In this document: positions 25,887 through 37,006 of the stretch, one piece after another
How positions within the stretch are numbered: position 1 is the first letter of the stretch
Layout: each line of letters starts with the position of its first letter
Source of the DNA: Streptomyces sp. A3M-1-3
GTDB taxonomy: Bacteria; Actinomycetota; Actinomycetes; Streptomycetales; Streptomycetaceae
Direction: 5' to 3'
NCBI RefSeq assembly: GCF_024213665.1
Contig: NZ_JANAVP010000016.1
Coordinates: forward strand, 102,438 to 166,437
Length of the DNA: 64,000 nucleotides
Translations under genes and position numbers: made by a program
The notes under the pieces: generated by a model
Databases searched by the model: none
What the model saw: only the letters and a program-made list of their open reading frames with translations
Told to the model about the DNA's origin: nothing

Positions 25887-28304
25887 ATGTCTGCCTGCGT
25901 CCCCACCCGCACCGACCGCTCTTCACGTACTAACCCCAGCCGGCGGCCACACGGCCCCCCGCCCCAGGGCAGCCGGCGCTTCCGCCGCCTGGGTCCCGAC
26001 CCGGGCGCCGATCTGTCCGCCTCGATCGCCGTCTTCCTGATCGCGCTGCCCCTGTCCCTCGGCATCGCCCTCGCCACCGGCGCTCCGCTCCAGGCCGGCC
26101 TGGTGGCAGCCGCCGTCGGCGGGATCGTCGCGGGTCGGCTCGGCGGCGCGCCCCTGCAGGTCAGCGGGCCTGCCGCCGGACTCACCGTGGTCACGGCCGA
26201 GTTGATCCAGTGGTACGGCTGGCGCACCACCTGCGCCATCACCGTGCTCGCCGGAGTCGCGCAACTCGGCCTGGCCTTCCTGCGGACCGCCCGGTCCGCA
26301 CTGATGGTCAGCCCCGCGATCGTGCACGGGATGCTCGCGGGCATCGGCGTCACCATCGCCCTCGCCCAGCTGCACATCGTGCTCGGCGGCATCCCGCAGA
26401 GCTCCGCCGTGGACAACGTCCTCGGACTGCCGGCCCAGTTGGCCGACCTGCACCCGGTGGCGCTGGGCGTCAGCGCGCTCACCGTCCTCGTCCTGCTGTC
26501 CTGGCCGCGCATCCCCGGCCGTACCGGACGGCACCTGAGGAAAGTGCCGGCCGCTCTCGCGGCCGTGGGCACCGCGACCGCTGTCGCCGCACTGACCGGA
26601 CTGAGCCTGCCGCGGGTGGACCTGCCGTCCTGGCGCAGCCACGCCCTGCCCGAGCTGCCACAGGGAGCGGTACTCGGAATCCTCGCCGCCGTCCTCACCA
26701 TCACCCTGGTCGGCAGCGTCGAATCACTGCTGTCCGCGGTGGCCACCGACAAGCTGGTGGCCGCCCGCAAGGCTCCCGCGTCCCCTCCCCGCGCTGCCCA
26801 GGCTGCCCAGGCCCGACAGGCCGTCAGGCCGCCGCGCACGGACCTCGACCGGGAACTGCGCGGGCAGGGCGCCGCGAACATCGTCTCCGGTGCCCTCGGT
26901 GGACTGCCGGTCACCGGAGTCGCCGTGCGCAGTGTGGCGAACGTCAACGCCGGTGCGGTGAGCCGCAGATCGACGATGCTGCACGGCGTGTGGGTGGTGC
27001 TCGCGGCGGGGCTGTTCGTGCCCGTACTCGATCTGATCCCTCTCGCCGCACTGGCAGCGCTGGTGATGGTCGTCGGCTTCCAGATGGTCAACATCACGCA
27101 CATGCGCAGCGTCACCCGCCACCGCGAAGTGCTGGTGTACGCGTCCACTGGCGTCGCCGTCGTGTTCGCCGGAGTGCTGGAGGGGGTCGCCGTCGGGATC
27201 GCCGTGGCCGTGTCGGTCGCCCTGCACCGGCTGGCGAGAACCCGGATCACATCCGAGGTACGGGACGGGGTCCACCGGATTCGCGCGCGCGGGCAGTTGA
27301 CGTTCCTGGCGGTCCCCCGGCTGAGCCGGGCACTGAACCAGGTCCCGCAGGGTGCCGACGCGATCGTCGAACTCGACGGGTCCTTCATGGACCACGCGGC
27401 GTACGAGACTCTGCAGGGCTGGCAGGACGCGCATATCGCGCAGGGCGGCGCGGTCGAGGTCACCGGCCGGGCGGGCACCCGGATCGCCGAGCCCGGCCGG
27501 GACGCGCACACCTGCTGCCGGCCCTGGACCCCCTGGCGCAACCACTGCGATCACAAGGCCCTGGCCCCGACAGACCAGGCCATAACCCCCGCTTCCGCTT
27601 CCCCTTCCCCCTCCACCCACGGCTCCCCGAAGCCTCGCGGTCAACTGGCCAGTGGCATCAGCGCGTTCCAGCGCGACACCGCGCCCCTCGTCCGCAGCGA
27701 ACTAGCCCGACTGGCGCGCGAGGGACAGCGGCCCTCGCAGCTCTTTCTCACCTGCGCCGACTCACGACTGGTCACCAGCATGATCACCTCCAGCGGTCCG
27801 GGCGATCTGTTCACCGTGCGCAATGTGGGAAACCTGGTGCCGCTGCCGGGCGCCGAGTCGACAGACGACTCGGTCGCCGCCGCCATCGAGTACGCGGTGG
27901 ACGTACTGAAGGTGAACAGCATCACCGTCTGCGGGCACTCCGGGTGCGGGGCGATGCAGGCGTTGCTGAACGCCACACCCCGCATGCCGCAGACCCCGTT
28001 GTTCCGCTGGCTGCGGCACGGGCTGCCCAGCCTGGACCGGATGGCAAGCCGGCATCACGCCTGGGCGCGGATCTCCGGCCGGGCCGCGGCCGACGCGGCC
28101 GAGCAGCTCTGCCTGACCAATGTGGTCCAGCAGTTGGAGCATCTGCGCGCCCACGAATCGGTGGCGCGACGTCTCGCGGAGGGCACGCTCGAGCTGCACG
28201 GGATGTACTTCCATGTCGGCGAGGCTCAGGCCTATCTGCTCTCCCACCAAGATGCGGTGTTCGACAGCGTCGCGCCGGCGGCGTTCGCGGAAACACCCGC
28301 CTGA
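25887..28304 (+). CDS. SulP anion transporter fused to beta-carbonic anhydrase
   Basis: The product is 805 aa. Residues ~35-440 form a SulP/SLC26 membrane domain with about 10-12 helices, opening LSASIAVFLIALPLSLGIA. A short STAS-like region (AIVELDGSFMDHAAYETL) follows. The last ~220 residues are a beta-carbonic anhydrase with zinc ligands in TCADSR and CGHSGCGAM. The fusion suggests coupling of bicarbonate transport to CO2/HCO3- interconversion, as proposed for Rv3273-type proteins. The ATG at 25887 follows GGAGGAGACGGG. Confidence 0.93.
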   Translation: MSACVPTRTDRSSRTNPSRRPHGPPPQGSRRFRRLGPDPGADLSASIAVFLIALPLSLGIALATGAPLQAGLVAAAVGGIVAGRLGGAPLQVSGPAAGLTVVTAELIQWYGWRTTCAITVLAGVAQLGLAFLRTARSALMVSPAIVHGMLAGIGVTIALAQLHIVLGGIPQSSAVDNVLGLPAQLADLHPVALGVSALTVLVLLSWPRIPGRTGRHLRKVPAALAAVGTATAVAALTGLSLPRVDLPSWRSHALPELPQGAVLGILAAVLTITLVGSVESLLSAVATDKLVAARKAPASPPRAAQAAQARQAVRPPRTDLDRELRGQGAANIVSGALGGLPVTGVAVRSVANVNAGAVSRRSTMLHGVWVVLAAGLFVPVLDLIPLAALAALVMVVGFQMVNITHMRSVTRHREVLVYASTGVAVVFAGVLEGVAVGIAVAVSVALHRLARTRITSEVRDGVHRIRARGQLTFLAVPRLSRALNQVPQGADAIVELDGSFMDHAAYETLQGWQDAHIAQGGAVEVTGRAGTRIAEPGRDAHTCCRPWTPWRNHCDHKALAPTDQAITPASASPSPSTHGSPKPRGQLASGISAFQRDTAPLVRSELARLAREGQRPSQLFLTCADSRLVTSMITSSGPGDLFTVRNVGNLVPLPGAESTDDSVAAAIEYAVDVLKVNSITVCGHSGCGAMQALLNATPRMPQTPLFRWLRHGLPSLDRMASRHHAWARISGRAAADAAEQLCLTNVVQQLEHLRAHESVARRLAEGTLELHGMYFHVGEAQAYLLSHQDAVFDSVAPAAFAETPA

Positions 28305-28345
28305 ACTGGCTGAACCGTCCTCCCGCCCCGTCCGTGAGACCGTAT

Positions 28346-28379
28346 GGCCTCTCTCCTGCGCCGCCCGGCAGAGGAGAGG
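28346..28379. terminator. Terminator after the SulP-carbonic anhydrase gene
   Basis: GGCCTCTCCT pairs with AGGAGAGGCC around a GC-rich 14-base loop, 40 bp past the stop. Confidence 0.65.
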
Positions 28380-28510
28380 CCGTACCCCGTAGTCAGCCCT
28401 CCGGAAGAACACAGGTCTAAACCAATTTTCGGTAGACCCTTGCCACCTGGGCATCGGACTGATGAGCTATGACCCGGGACACAACGGACACCCTGGGAAA
28501 GGGAGATGTC

Positions 28511-30466
<1,956 letters not shown>

Positions 30467-30477
30467 TCCGGCAACAC

Positions 30478-30518
30478 CACAGAGGGCATCCGGCGCCGCG
30501 CGCCGGATGCCCTCTGTG
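30478..30518 (+). terminator. Strong hairpin terminator of acs
   Basis: A perfect 19-bp stem, left arm CACAGAGGGCATCCGGCGC, with the 3-base loop CGC, begins 12 bp after the acs stop. Confidence 0.9.
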
Positions 30519-30676
30519 TACTTAAGGTGATATTTGCCAGCTGCGCCCTTGTGCGCCCCGGGTAAAGTAAGCACCGCGTCAACATCGCGACAAGAATTTC
30601 ATCAGGGTGCGCCGGGAAGTCTGGTCGGCAACTGTTTTGCCATGCAATCTGCCGAACCGACCGGAGGTCTCCACCC

Positions 30677-32074
30677 GTGGCCGCGCCCACCCCCACGCCC
30701 CGCAAGTTCCTCGGCCGGCTCTCCCTCCCCGAGCGAACGTTCGTCGCAGACGCGCTGCGTGCCGAGACCGTCGGCGGCGTTCTCCTTCTCGTGGCCGCGA
30801 TCGCCGCCATCATCTGGGCGAACACCCCCTTGCAGGACAGCTACGAAAGCACACGCGGCTTCCACATCGGCCCCGCGTCGCTCGGGCTCGACCTCTCCCT
30901 CCAGCACTGGGCGGCCGACGGCCTCCTCGCCGTCTTCTTCTTCGTCGCCGGCATCGAGCTCAAGCGTGAGCTGGTCGCGGGCGAACTGCGCGACCCCAAA
31001 GCCGCCGCCCTCCCCGTCATCGCCGCGATCTGCGGCATGGCCGCGCCGGCCGGCGTGTACGTCCTGGTCAACACGCTCGGCGACGGGTCGCTGGACGGCT
31101 GGGCGGTCCCGACCGCCACGGACATCGCCTTCGCCCTCGCCGTGCTCGCGGTCATCGGCACCTCACTGCCGTCCGCGCTCCGCGCCTTCCTGCTCACGCT
31201 CGCCGTCGTCGACGACCTCTTCGCGATCCTGATCATCGCGGTCTTCTTCACCAAGGAGATCGACTTCACGGCGCTGGGCGGCGCCGCGGTGGGCCTCGCC
31301 GTCTTCTGGCTACTGCTGCGCAAGGGCGTACGCGGCTGGTACCTCTACATCCCGCTCGCCCTCGTCATCTGGGGCCTGATGTACAACAGCGGGGTCCACG
31401 CCACCATCGCCGGTGTCGCCATGGGCCTGATGCTCCGCTGCACCCGGCACGAGGGCGAGACGCACTCCCCCGGCGAGCACATCGAGCACCTCGTGCGCCC
31501 CCTGTCGGCAGGCCTCGCCGTACCGCTGTTCGCGCTGTTCTCCGCCGGGGTGTCCGTCTCCGGCAGGGCCCTGACCGACGTGTTCACCCGGCCCGAGACC
31601 CTTGGCGTCGTTCTCGGCCTGGTCGTGGGCAAGACGATAGGCATCTTCGGCGGCACTTGGCTGGCCGCCCGCTTCACCAGGGCGGAGCTCAACGAGGACC
31701 TCGCGTGGCCCGATGTGCTGGCCGTCGCCTCCCTCGCCGGGATCGGCTTCACCGTCTCGCTGCTGATCGGTGAACTCGCCTTCGCCGAGGACCCGGGGCT
31801 CGCCGACGAGGTGAAGGCCGCCGTGCTGCTGGGCTCGCTCATCGCCGCCGTACTCGCCGCGATCCTGCTCAAGCTGCGCGACCGCAAGTACCGCGCGCTC
31901 ACCACGGAGGAGGAACGCGACGACGACCTGGACGGCATCCCCGACATCTACGAGCTGGACAATCCCGAGTACCACCTGCGGATGGCCGCGATCTACGAGA
32001 AGAAGGCCGCCGAGCACCGCCGGATGGCGGAAGTGACGGCAGGAGCGGGCAAGGACGGCGACAGTCCGGCATGA
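30677..32074 (+). CDS. nhaA: Na+/H+ antiporter NhaA
   Basis: The product is a 465-aa membrane antiporter with about 11-12 helices. The unwound-helix motif TATDIAFALAVL and the ion-binding VVDDLFAILII pair are present. It is longer than E. coli NhaA because of a hydrophilic C-terminal extension of ~65 residues containing an acidic stretch (EERDDDLDG) and a helical, charged AAIYEKKAAEHRRMAE. The GTG start lies 12 bases after CGGAGG. Confidence 0.94.
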   Translation: MAAPTPTPRKFLGRLSLPERTFVADALRAETVGGVLLLVAAIAAIIWANTPLQDSYESTRGFHIGPASLGLDLSLQHWAADGLLAVFFFVAGIELKRELVAGELRDPKAAALPVIAAICGMAAPAGVYVLVNTLGDGSLDGWAVPTATDIAFALAVLAVIGTSLPSALRAFLLTLAVVDDLFAILIIAVFFTKEIDFTALGGAAVGLAVFWLLLRKGVRGWYLYIPLALVIWGLMYNSGVHATIAGVAMGLMLRCTRHEGETHSPGEHIEHLVRPLSAGLAVPLFALFSAGVSVSGRALTDVFTRPETLGVVLGLVVGKTIGIFGGTWLAARFTRAELNEDLAWPDVLAVASLAGIGFTVSLLIGELAFAEDPGLADEVKAAVLLGSLIAAVLAAILLKLRDRKYRALTTEEERDDDLDGIPDIYELDNPEYHLRMAAIYEKKAAEHRRMAEVTAGAGKDGDSPA

Positions 32075-32086
32075 TCGGACATCAGA

Positions 32087-32161
32087 TCCGTAGCTGACAG
32101 GCCCGTAGCTGACAGGCCCGTAGCAGACGGGCCCGTAGCAGACAGCCCGTGGCAGACAGGC
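32087..32161. repeat. Tandem 15-bp repeats between nhaA and the holin-like gene
   Basis: About five successive units of the form GCCCGTAGCTGACAG (variants TAGCAGACGG, TGGCAGACAG) fill the gap after nhaA and end just before the AGAAGAGGAGAGAG ribosome-binding site of the next gene. Confidence 0.8.
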
Positions 32162-32180
32162 TGAGAAGAGGAGAGAGCTG

Positions 32181-32645
32181 ATGAGCGCAGCGGACCAAGA
32201 GGCCGAGCGCAGTCTCGGCCAGCTGGTCGCCTCGGCCACCGCCGAGATGTCCGCCCTGGTGCACGACGAGATCGCACTGGCCAAGGCCGAACTGCGGCAG
32301 GACGTCAAGCGGGCGGGTATCGGGGGCACCGCGTTCGGTATCGCGGGAGTGCTCGCCCTCTTCTCCCTGCCCGTGCTGAGCTTCGCCGCCGCGTACGGCA
32401 TCCACAACCTGGGACTCGGCCTGGCCTGGTCGTTCCTGATCGTGGGCGTAGTGTTTCTGCTGATCGCCGCGCTGGCCGCACTGCTCGCCGTGTCCAAGTT
32501 CAAGAAGGTCAAGCCGCCGGAGAAGTCCATCGCCTCGGCCAAGCAGACCGCCGCCGTCCTGGGGACCGTCAAGCCGCATCCCCGTCCCGTCACCAGCATC
32601 GCGGTCAGTGACCGGCCGGTGGCTGTGGCACGCTCATCTTCATGA
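32181..32645 (+). CDS. Phage-holin-family (DUF1469-like) membrane protein
   Basis: The product is 154 aa. An N-terminal amphipathic region (SLGQLVASATAEMSALVHDE) precedes two adjacent transmembrane helices (about 52-75 and 83-105) and a basic tail. This is the YqjE/'phage holin superfamily III' family. It is chromosomal and there is no sign of a prophage here, so the name is only a family label. The ATG overlaps the next gene by four bases. Confidence 0.8.
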   Translation: MSAADQEAERSLGQLVASATAEMSALVHDEIALAKAELRQDVKRAGIGGTAFGIAGVLALFSLPVLSFAAAYGIHNLGLGLAWSFLIVGVVFLLIAALAALLAVSKFKKVKPPEKSIASAKQTAAVLGTVKPHPRPVTSIAVSDRPVAVARSSS

Positions 32646-33580
32646 CGGCCCCTGATTCCGGCTCCGGTACACCTTCCTCTGTCGTCCGTCTCGACGGTCC
32701 CTGGACCCACCGTGACGTCGCGGCCAATGGTGCGCGCTTCCATATCGCCGAGCTGGGTGACGGGCCGCTGGTGCTACTGCTGCATGGCTTCCCGCAGTTC
32801 TGGTGGTCCTGGCGACACCAGCTGACCGCGCTCGCCGACGCCGGTTTCCGGGCAGTGGCGATGGACCTGCGCGGGGTAGGCGGCAGCGACCGTACGCCCC
32901 GGGGTTACGACCCGGCGAACCTCGCCCTGGACATCACCGGGGTCGTCCGCTCACTCGGCGAACCGGACGCGGCGCTCGTCGGCCACGACCTGGGCGGATA
33001 CCTCGCCTGGACCGCGGCCGTGATGCGGCCCAAGCTGGTGCGCCGGCTGGCGATCTCGTCCATGCCGCATCCGCGCCGCTGGCGGTCCGCGATGCTCTCC
33101 GACTTCAAGCAGACCGCGGCGGGGTCGTACGTCTGGGGCTTCCAGCGGCCGTGGCTCCCGGAGCGTCAGCTCGTCGCCGACGACGGGGCCCTGGTGGGCG
33201 ACCTCATCCGCGACTGGTCCGGGCCGCGGCTGCCCGACGAGGAAGCCGTCGAGGTCTACCGGCGCGCGATGTGCATCCCTTCGACGGCGCACTGCTCGAT
33301 CGAGCCGTACCGCTGGATGGTCCGCTCGATGGCACGGCCCGACGGGATCCAGTTCAACCGCCGGATGAAGCGGCCGGTGCGGGTCCCGACTCTGCACCTG
33401 CACGGCTCGCTGGACCCGGTGCTGCGTACGCGCAGCGCGGCCGGTTCCGGGGAGTACGTGGAAGCGCCCTACCGGTGGCGGCTGTTCGACGGCCTGGGGC
33501 ACTTTCCGCACGAGGAGGATCCCGTGGCCTTCTCGACCGAGCTCGTAAACTGGCTCAAGGACCCCGAACCGGACCGTTGA
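32642..33580 (+). CDS. Alpha/beta hydrolase, epoxide-hydrolase-like
   Basis: The product is 312 aa. The oxyanion motif LLLHGFPQFWWSWRHQ and the nucleophile elbow VGHDLGGYLA (Asp nucleophile) place it in the epoxide hydrolase/haloalkane dehalogenase class. The C-terminal GLGHFPHEEDP supplies the catalytic His. Translationally coupled to the holin-like gene. Confidence 0.88.
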   Translation: MTAPDSGSGTPSSVVRLDGPWTHRDVAANGARFHIAELGDGPLVLLLHGFPQFWWSWRHQLTALADAGFRAVAMDLRGVGGSDRTPRGYDPANLALDITGVVRSLGEPDAALVGHDLGGYLAWTAAVMRPKLVRRLAISSMPHPRRWRSAMLSDFKQTAAGSYVWGFQRPWLPERQLVADDGALVGDLIRDWSGPRLPDEEAVEVYRRAMCIPSTAHCSIEPYRWMVRSMARPDGIQFNRRMKRPVRVPTLHLHGSLDPVLRTRSAAGSGEYVEAPYRWRLFDGLGHFPHEEDPVAFSTELVNWLKDPEPDR

Positions 33581-33927
33581 GTTCAGGTGAAGCGGGGGAA
33601 CGGTTGTCTGACGAACAGCCAAATGCCTCGCGCATAGGCCAATTGGCCGTCTCCAAGGCGGTTACCGACCTTGAGGCACGGGCAGACGTCGGGGTATGGG
33701 CTGGACGCACGACTACGGTGACGCACCACGCAACCGCCGCTCGGCCACGTCGCTGAGCACCTACGAGAGGGGCGGCCCGCAAGATCAGGGCCATGATCCC
33801 CGGCTCGGTATTCCGCGCATCCTCCGCCGCCGGGCCCGCTGGGTCTCGGCGCGCCTGCGTCAGCCTCGCGGCTGAGGCCACTGAGGCGGGCTGAGGCGAC
33901 TGAGGCCGCACAGACGCCTCAGACGCC
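33581..33927. other. Convergent intergenic region with one possible small gene
   Basis: This is 347 bp between the hydrolase and the protease. The only coding candidate is 33696-33875 (listed separately). A second overlapping frame from a TTG at 33604, preceded by GGGGGAACGG and encoding SDEQPNASRIGQLAVSKAV, could be an alternative or frameshifted start of the same small gene. The region ends in a long hairpin. Confidence 0.4.
33696..33875 (+). CDS. Hypothetical 59-aa basic protein (MGWTHDYGDAP...)
   Basis: ATG at 33696, TGA at 33873. The product is hydrophilic and Arg-rich (14 Arg), with RRSATSLSTYERG and a C-terminal PRILRRRARW run. The overlapping frame from 33604 could feed into it after a frameshift. 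No Shine-Dalgarno is obvious. Weakly supported. Confidence 0.3.
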   Translation: MGWTHDYGDAPRNRRSATSLSTYERGGPQDQGHDPRLGIPRILRRRARWVSARLRQPRG

Positions 33928-33931
33928 TCAG
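33891..33931. terminator. Bidirectional terminator overlapping the protease stop
   Basis: CTGAGGCGACTGAGGC (33891-33906) pairs with GCCTCAGACGCCTCAG (33916-33931) with one mismatch in 16. The right arm contains the stop codon of the protease gene. Confidence 0.7.
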
Positions 33932-35136
33932 AGCGCGCAGCCCTGACTGTCGACCTGCTGGTTCGCGGCGAGGCCGAGCTGGATGTCCTCGCGGACCTCG
34001 TCGATGGTCAGCGCGTACCCGGTGTCGGGGTCGTCCAGCGACTTCGCGAACACGACGCCGTACACCTGGCCGTCGGGCGTCAGCAGCGGACCGCCGGAGT
34101 TGCCCTGGCGGACCGTCGCGAAGAGCGAGTAGACGTCACGCTGCACCGTGCCGCGGTGGTAGATGTCCGGACCGTTGGCATTGATACGGCCGCGGACGCG
34201 GGCGGCCCGGACGTCGTACGAGCCGTTCTCCGGGAAGCCCGCCACGATCGCGCTGTTCCCGCTGCGCGCGTCGGCCTCGGCGAACTGCAGCGGCGGCGCC
34301 TTGAGCGTCGGCACGTCCAGGACCGCGATGTCGCGCTGCCAGTCGTAGAGCACGACCTTCGCGTCGTACAGCTTGCCCTCGCCGCCTATCTGGACGGTCG
34401 GCTCGTCGACGCCGCCGACCACATGTGCGTTGGTCATGACCCTGCGGTCGGCGAAGACGAAGCCGGTGCCTTCCAGCACCTTGCTGCAGCTCGTCGCCGT
34501 ACCGACCACCTTGACGATGGACTGCTTGGCTCGGGCCGCCACCGGGCTGTTCGCCAGCGCCGGGTCCGGGGCCTGGACCTCGGTGATGGGCTCGTTGGAG
34601 AAGGGACTGAAGACCTGTGGAAAGCCGTTCTGCGCGAGGACCGAGCTGAAATCCGTGAACCAGGTGTTGGCCTGTTCGGGCATCACCTGTGAGACGCCCA
34701 GCAGCACCTTGGAGTTACGGACCTCCTTGCCCAGCGTCGGCAGGGAGGTGCCCGCGAGGGCTGAGCCGATCAGCCAGGCCACCAGCAGCATCGCCACGAC
34801 GTTCACCAGCGCGCCGCCGGTCGCGTCCACAGCCCGCGCCGGCGACCAGGTGATGTGCCGTCTGAGTCTGTTGCCGAGATGCGTGGTGAAGGCCTGGCCG
34901 ACCGAGGCGCACACGATGACGATCACGATCGCGACGACGGCCGCGGTCATGGACACCTCGGACTCGTTGGTCAGCTGGTCCCAGATCAGTGGGAGCAGGT
35001 AGACGGCGACGAGTCCGCCGCCGAGGAACCCGATCACCGACAGGATGCCCACGACGAAGCCCTGGCGGTAGCCCACGATCGCGAACCACACGGCGGCGAC
35101 CAGCAACAGAATGTCGAGCACGTTCACGTGGGCCAC
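33928..35136 (-). CDS. MarP-like membrane serine protease (CvpA-trypsin fusion)
   Basis: The product is 402 aa. Residues ~5-165 hold four transmembrane helices of the CvpA family. The rest is a trypsin-like protease with His in TNAHVVGG, Asp in RDIAVLDV and Ser in RQGNSGGPL. The architecture matches mycobacterial MarP (Rv3671c), needed for acid and oxidative-stress resistance, and the nth/crp neighbourhood is also the mycobacterial one. The protease domain is expected outside the membrane. GTG start; an in-frame GTG 4 codons later is also possible. Confidence 0.92.
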   Translation of the reverse strand: MAHVNVLDILLLVAAVWFAIVGYRQGFVVGILSVIGFLGGGLVAVYLLPLIWDQLTNESEVSMTAAVVAIVIVIVCASVGQAFTTHLGNRLRRHITWSPARAVDATGGALVNVVAMLLVAWLIGSALAGTSLPTLGKEVRNSKVLLGVSQVMPEQANTWFTDFSSVLAQNGFPQVFSPFSNEPITEVQAPDPALANSPVAARAKQSIVKVVGTATSCSKVLEGTGFVFADRRVMTNAHVVGGVDEPTVQIGGEGKLYDAKVVLYDWQRDIAVLDVPTLKAPPLQFAEADARSGNSAIVAGFPENGSYDVRAARVRGRINANGPDIYHRGTVQRDVYSLFATVRQGNSGGPLLTPDGQVYGVVFAKSLDDPDTGYALTIDEVREDIQLGLAANQQVDSQGCAL

Positions 35137-35140
35137 CGTC

Positions 35141-35836
35141 TCATGCGCGCCAGTCGAGCGGGACCTGCTTGGCGCGGTCCCACGGCCGCTCCCAGCCCGC
35201 GAAGTACAGAATCCGGTCGATCAGCCCGGCGGTGAACCCCCAGACGAGAGCCGATTCGACTAGAAATGCGGGGCCTTGGTGGCCGCGTGGATGCACACAC
35301 GTCACGCGGTTGTCCGGATCCGTGAGATCCGCCACGGGCACCGTGAAAACCCTGGCCGTCTCGGCCGGATCGACCACGCGCACCGGGGTCGGCTCGCGCC
35401 ACCAGCCGAGGACGGGGGTCACGACAAAGCCGCTCACGGGGATGTAGAGGCGGGGCAGCACGCCGAAGAGCTGGACACCCGCCGGATCCAGCCCGGTCTC
35501 CTCCTGAGCCTCGCGCAGCGCCGCCCGCAGCGGGCCGGCGGTCCCCGGATCGCCGTCCTCCGGATCCAGCGCACCGCCGGGGAAGGAGGGCTGGCCCGCG
35601 TGCGACCGCAGGCTGCTCGCACGCTCCATCAGCAGCAGATCGGGACCCGACTCGCCCTCCCCGAACAGGATGAGCACGGCGGACTGCCGGCCCAGGCCGC
35701 TCTCCGGGGGCAGAAAGCGGCTGAGCTGCTGCGGCTGCACGCTCTCCGCGGCACGCGCCACCGGGGTCAGCCACTCGGGCAGACCCCGGCTCGTCACGGC
35801 GACCTCGCCGTCGTACGTCTCGCTAGCGCGTGTCAT
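35141..35836 (-). CDS. Nudix hydrolase, CoA pyrophosphatase-like
   Basis: The product is 231 aa. The Nudix box runs from GGALDPEDGD to REAQEETGLD, with the preceding SFPGG motif typical of CoA diphosphatases (NudL type). The ATG at 35836 (MTRASETYDG) has GGGGG upstream. Four bp separate its stop from the protease start, so the two form an operon. Confidence 0.88.
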   Translation of the reverse strand: MTRASETYDGEVAVTSRGLPEWLTPVARAAESVQPQQLSRFLPPESGLGRQSAVLILFGEGESGPDLLLMERASSLRSHAGQPSFPGGALDPEDGDPGTAGPLRAALREAQEETGLDPAGVQLFGVLPRLYIPVSGFVVTPVLGWWREPTPVRVVDPAETARVFTVPVADLTDPDNRVTCVHPRGHQGPAFLVESALVWGFTAGLIDRILYFAGWERPWDRAKQVPLDWRA

Positions 35837-35902
35837 AGGCACCCCCGTCGTCTGTCACAACGCCCGGCGTCCGGCAGATCGTTCCGCTCGCACCGTCACC
35901 CT

Positions 35903-36823
35903 TCAAGCGTCACCCGCCTCCGACGGGGCCATCGGCTTCGCCGCGATCCCGCCCGATTCCAGATACGCCTGCGGCGGGCTCAGTCGCTGGCCCGGGTAGC
36001 CGCCCATTTCGTACTTCAGGAGCTTCTTCGCCTTCTCCGGGTCCGTCTCGCCCTCGCCGTACGACGGGCAGAGCGGCGCGATCGGGCAGGCGCCGCAGGC
36101 GGGCTTGCGGGAGTGGCAGATCCGGCGGCCGTGGAAGATCACCCGATGCGAAAGCATCGTCCACTCACCCTTGGGGAAGATCGCGGCGATCTCCGCCTCG
36201 ATCTTCACGGGGTCCTCCTGATCGGTCCACTTCCAGCGCCGCACCAGCCGCGCGAAGTGGGTGTCGACCGTGATCCCGGGGACGCCGAAGGCATTGCCGA
36301 GCACGACGAAGGCCGTCTTGCGGCCCACGCCCGGCAGCGTGACCAGGTCGTCGAGGCGGCCCGGCACATTGCCGCCGAAGTTGTCCCGCAGGGCCGCGGA
36401 AAGGCCCATGAGCGACTTGGCCTTCGCCCGGAAGAAGCCGGTCGGCCGGATGAGCTCCTCCAGCTCCTCCGGGACCGCGGCCGCCATGTCCTCCGGCGTC
36501 GGATACGCGGCGAAGAGGGCGGGGGTGGTCTGGTTGACCCGGAGATCGGTGGTCTGGGCGGACAGAACCGTCGCCACCAGGAGCTCGAAGGGGTTCCGGA
36601 AGTCGAGCTCCGGATGGGCGTACGGATAGACCTCGGCCAGCTCCCGATTGATCCTGCGCGCCCGGCGGACCATGGCTAGCCTGGATTCCGGTTTAGACTG
36701 TTTTGTCGCCCTTTCGATGGGCGTTGCCTTCTTCGCGGGCTTACGTTCGCCCACAGCGGAATCGCGGCCTGCGTTCACTCGCGCGGCCCCTTTGGCCTGT
36801 GCTCTCACCGGCGTATTGGACAC
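35903..36823 (-). CDS. nth: Endonuclease III
   Basis: The product is a 306-aa bifunctional DNA glycosylase/AP lyase for oxidised pyrimidines. The helix-hairpin-helix LPGVGRKTAFVVLG carries the catalytic Lys and VDTHFARL the Asp. The [4Fe-4S] loop CHSRKPACGACPIAPLC has Cys spacing 6-2-5. An unusually long basic N-terminal extension (~60 residues, AKKATPIERATKQ) precedes the core. The GTG at 36823 has a weak ribosome site and a start near residue 50 would also give a full domain. Confidence 0.94.
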   Translation of the reverse strand: MSNTPVRAQAKGAARVNAGRDSAVGERKPAKKATPIERATKQSKPESRLAMVRRARRINRELAEVYPYAHPELDFRNPFELLVATVLSAQTTDLRVNQTTPALFAAYPTPEDMAAAVPEELEELIRPTGFFRAKAKSLMGLSAALRDNFGGNVPGRLDDLVTLPGVGRKTAFVVLGNAFGVPGITVDTHFARLVRRWKWTDQEDPVKIEAEIAAIFPKGEWTMLSHRVIFHGRRICHSRKPACGACPIAPLCPSYGEGETDPEKAKKLLKYEMGGYPGQRLSPPQAYLESGGIAAKPMAPSEAGDA

Positions 36824-37006
36824 CCGGCCAGCCTAAAGGCAGGGACTGACATTCGCCCCGGCCCTAGCCGAACACCACTCCAATTGGCCCCCTGCCGCAC
36901 AGCACGCCACACACGTCCGGCAAACTTGTGATTGATCGCACTGTTTGAACCGTCCGGCAAAATGGGGACCACGGTCCCCTGAGCAGGTCGACATAGGAGA
37001 GAACTC

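Noticed and set aside
32181..32645. Holin-family label as evidence of a prophage
   Set aside because: No phage genes nearby; the family is widespread as a chromosomal membrane protein.
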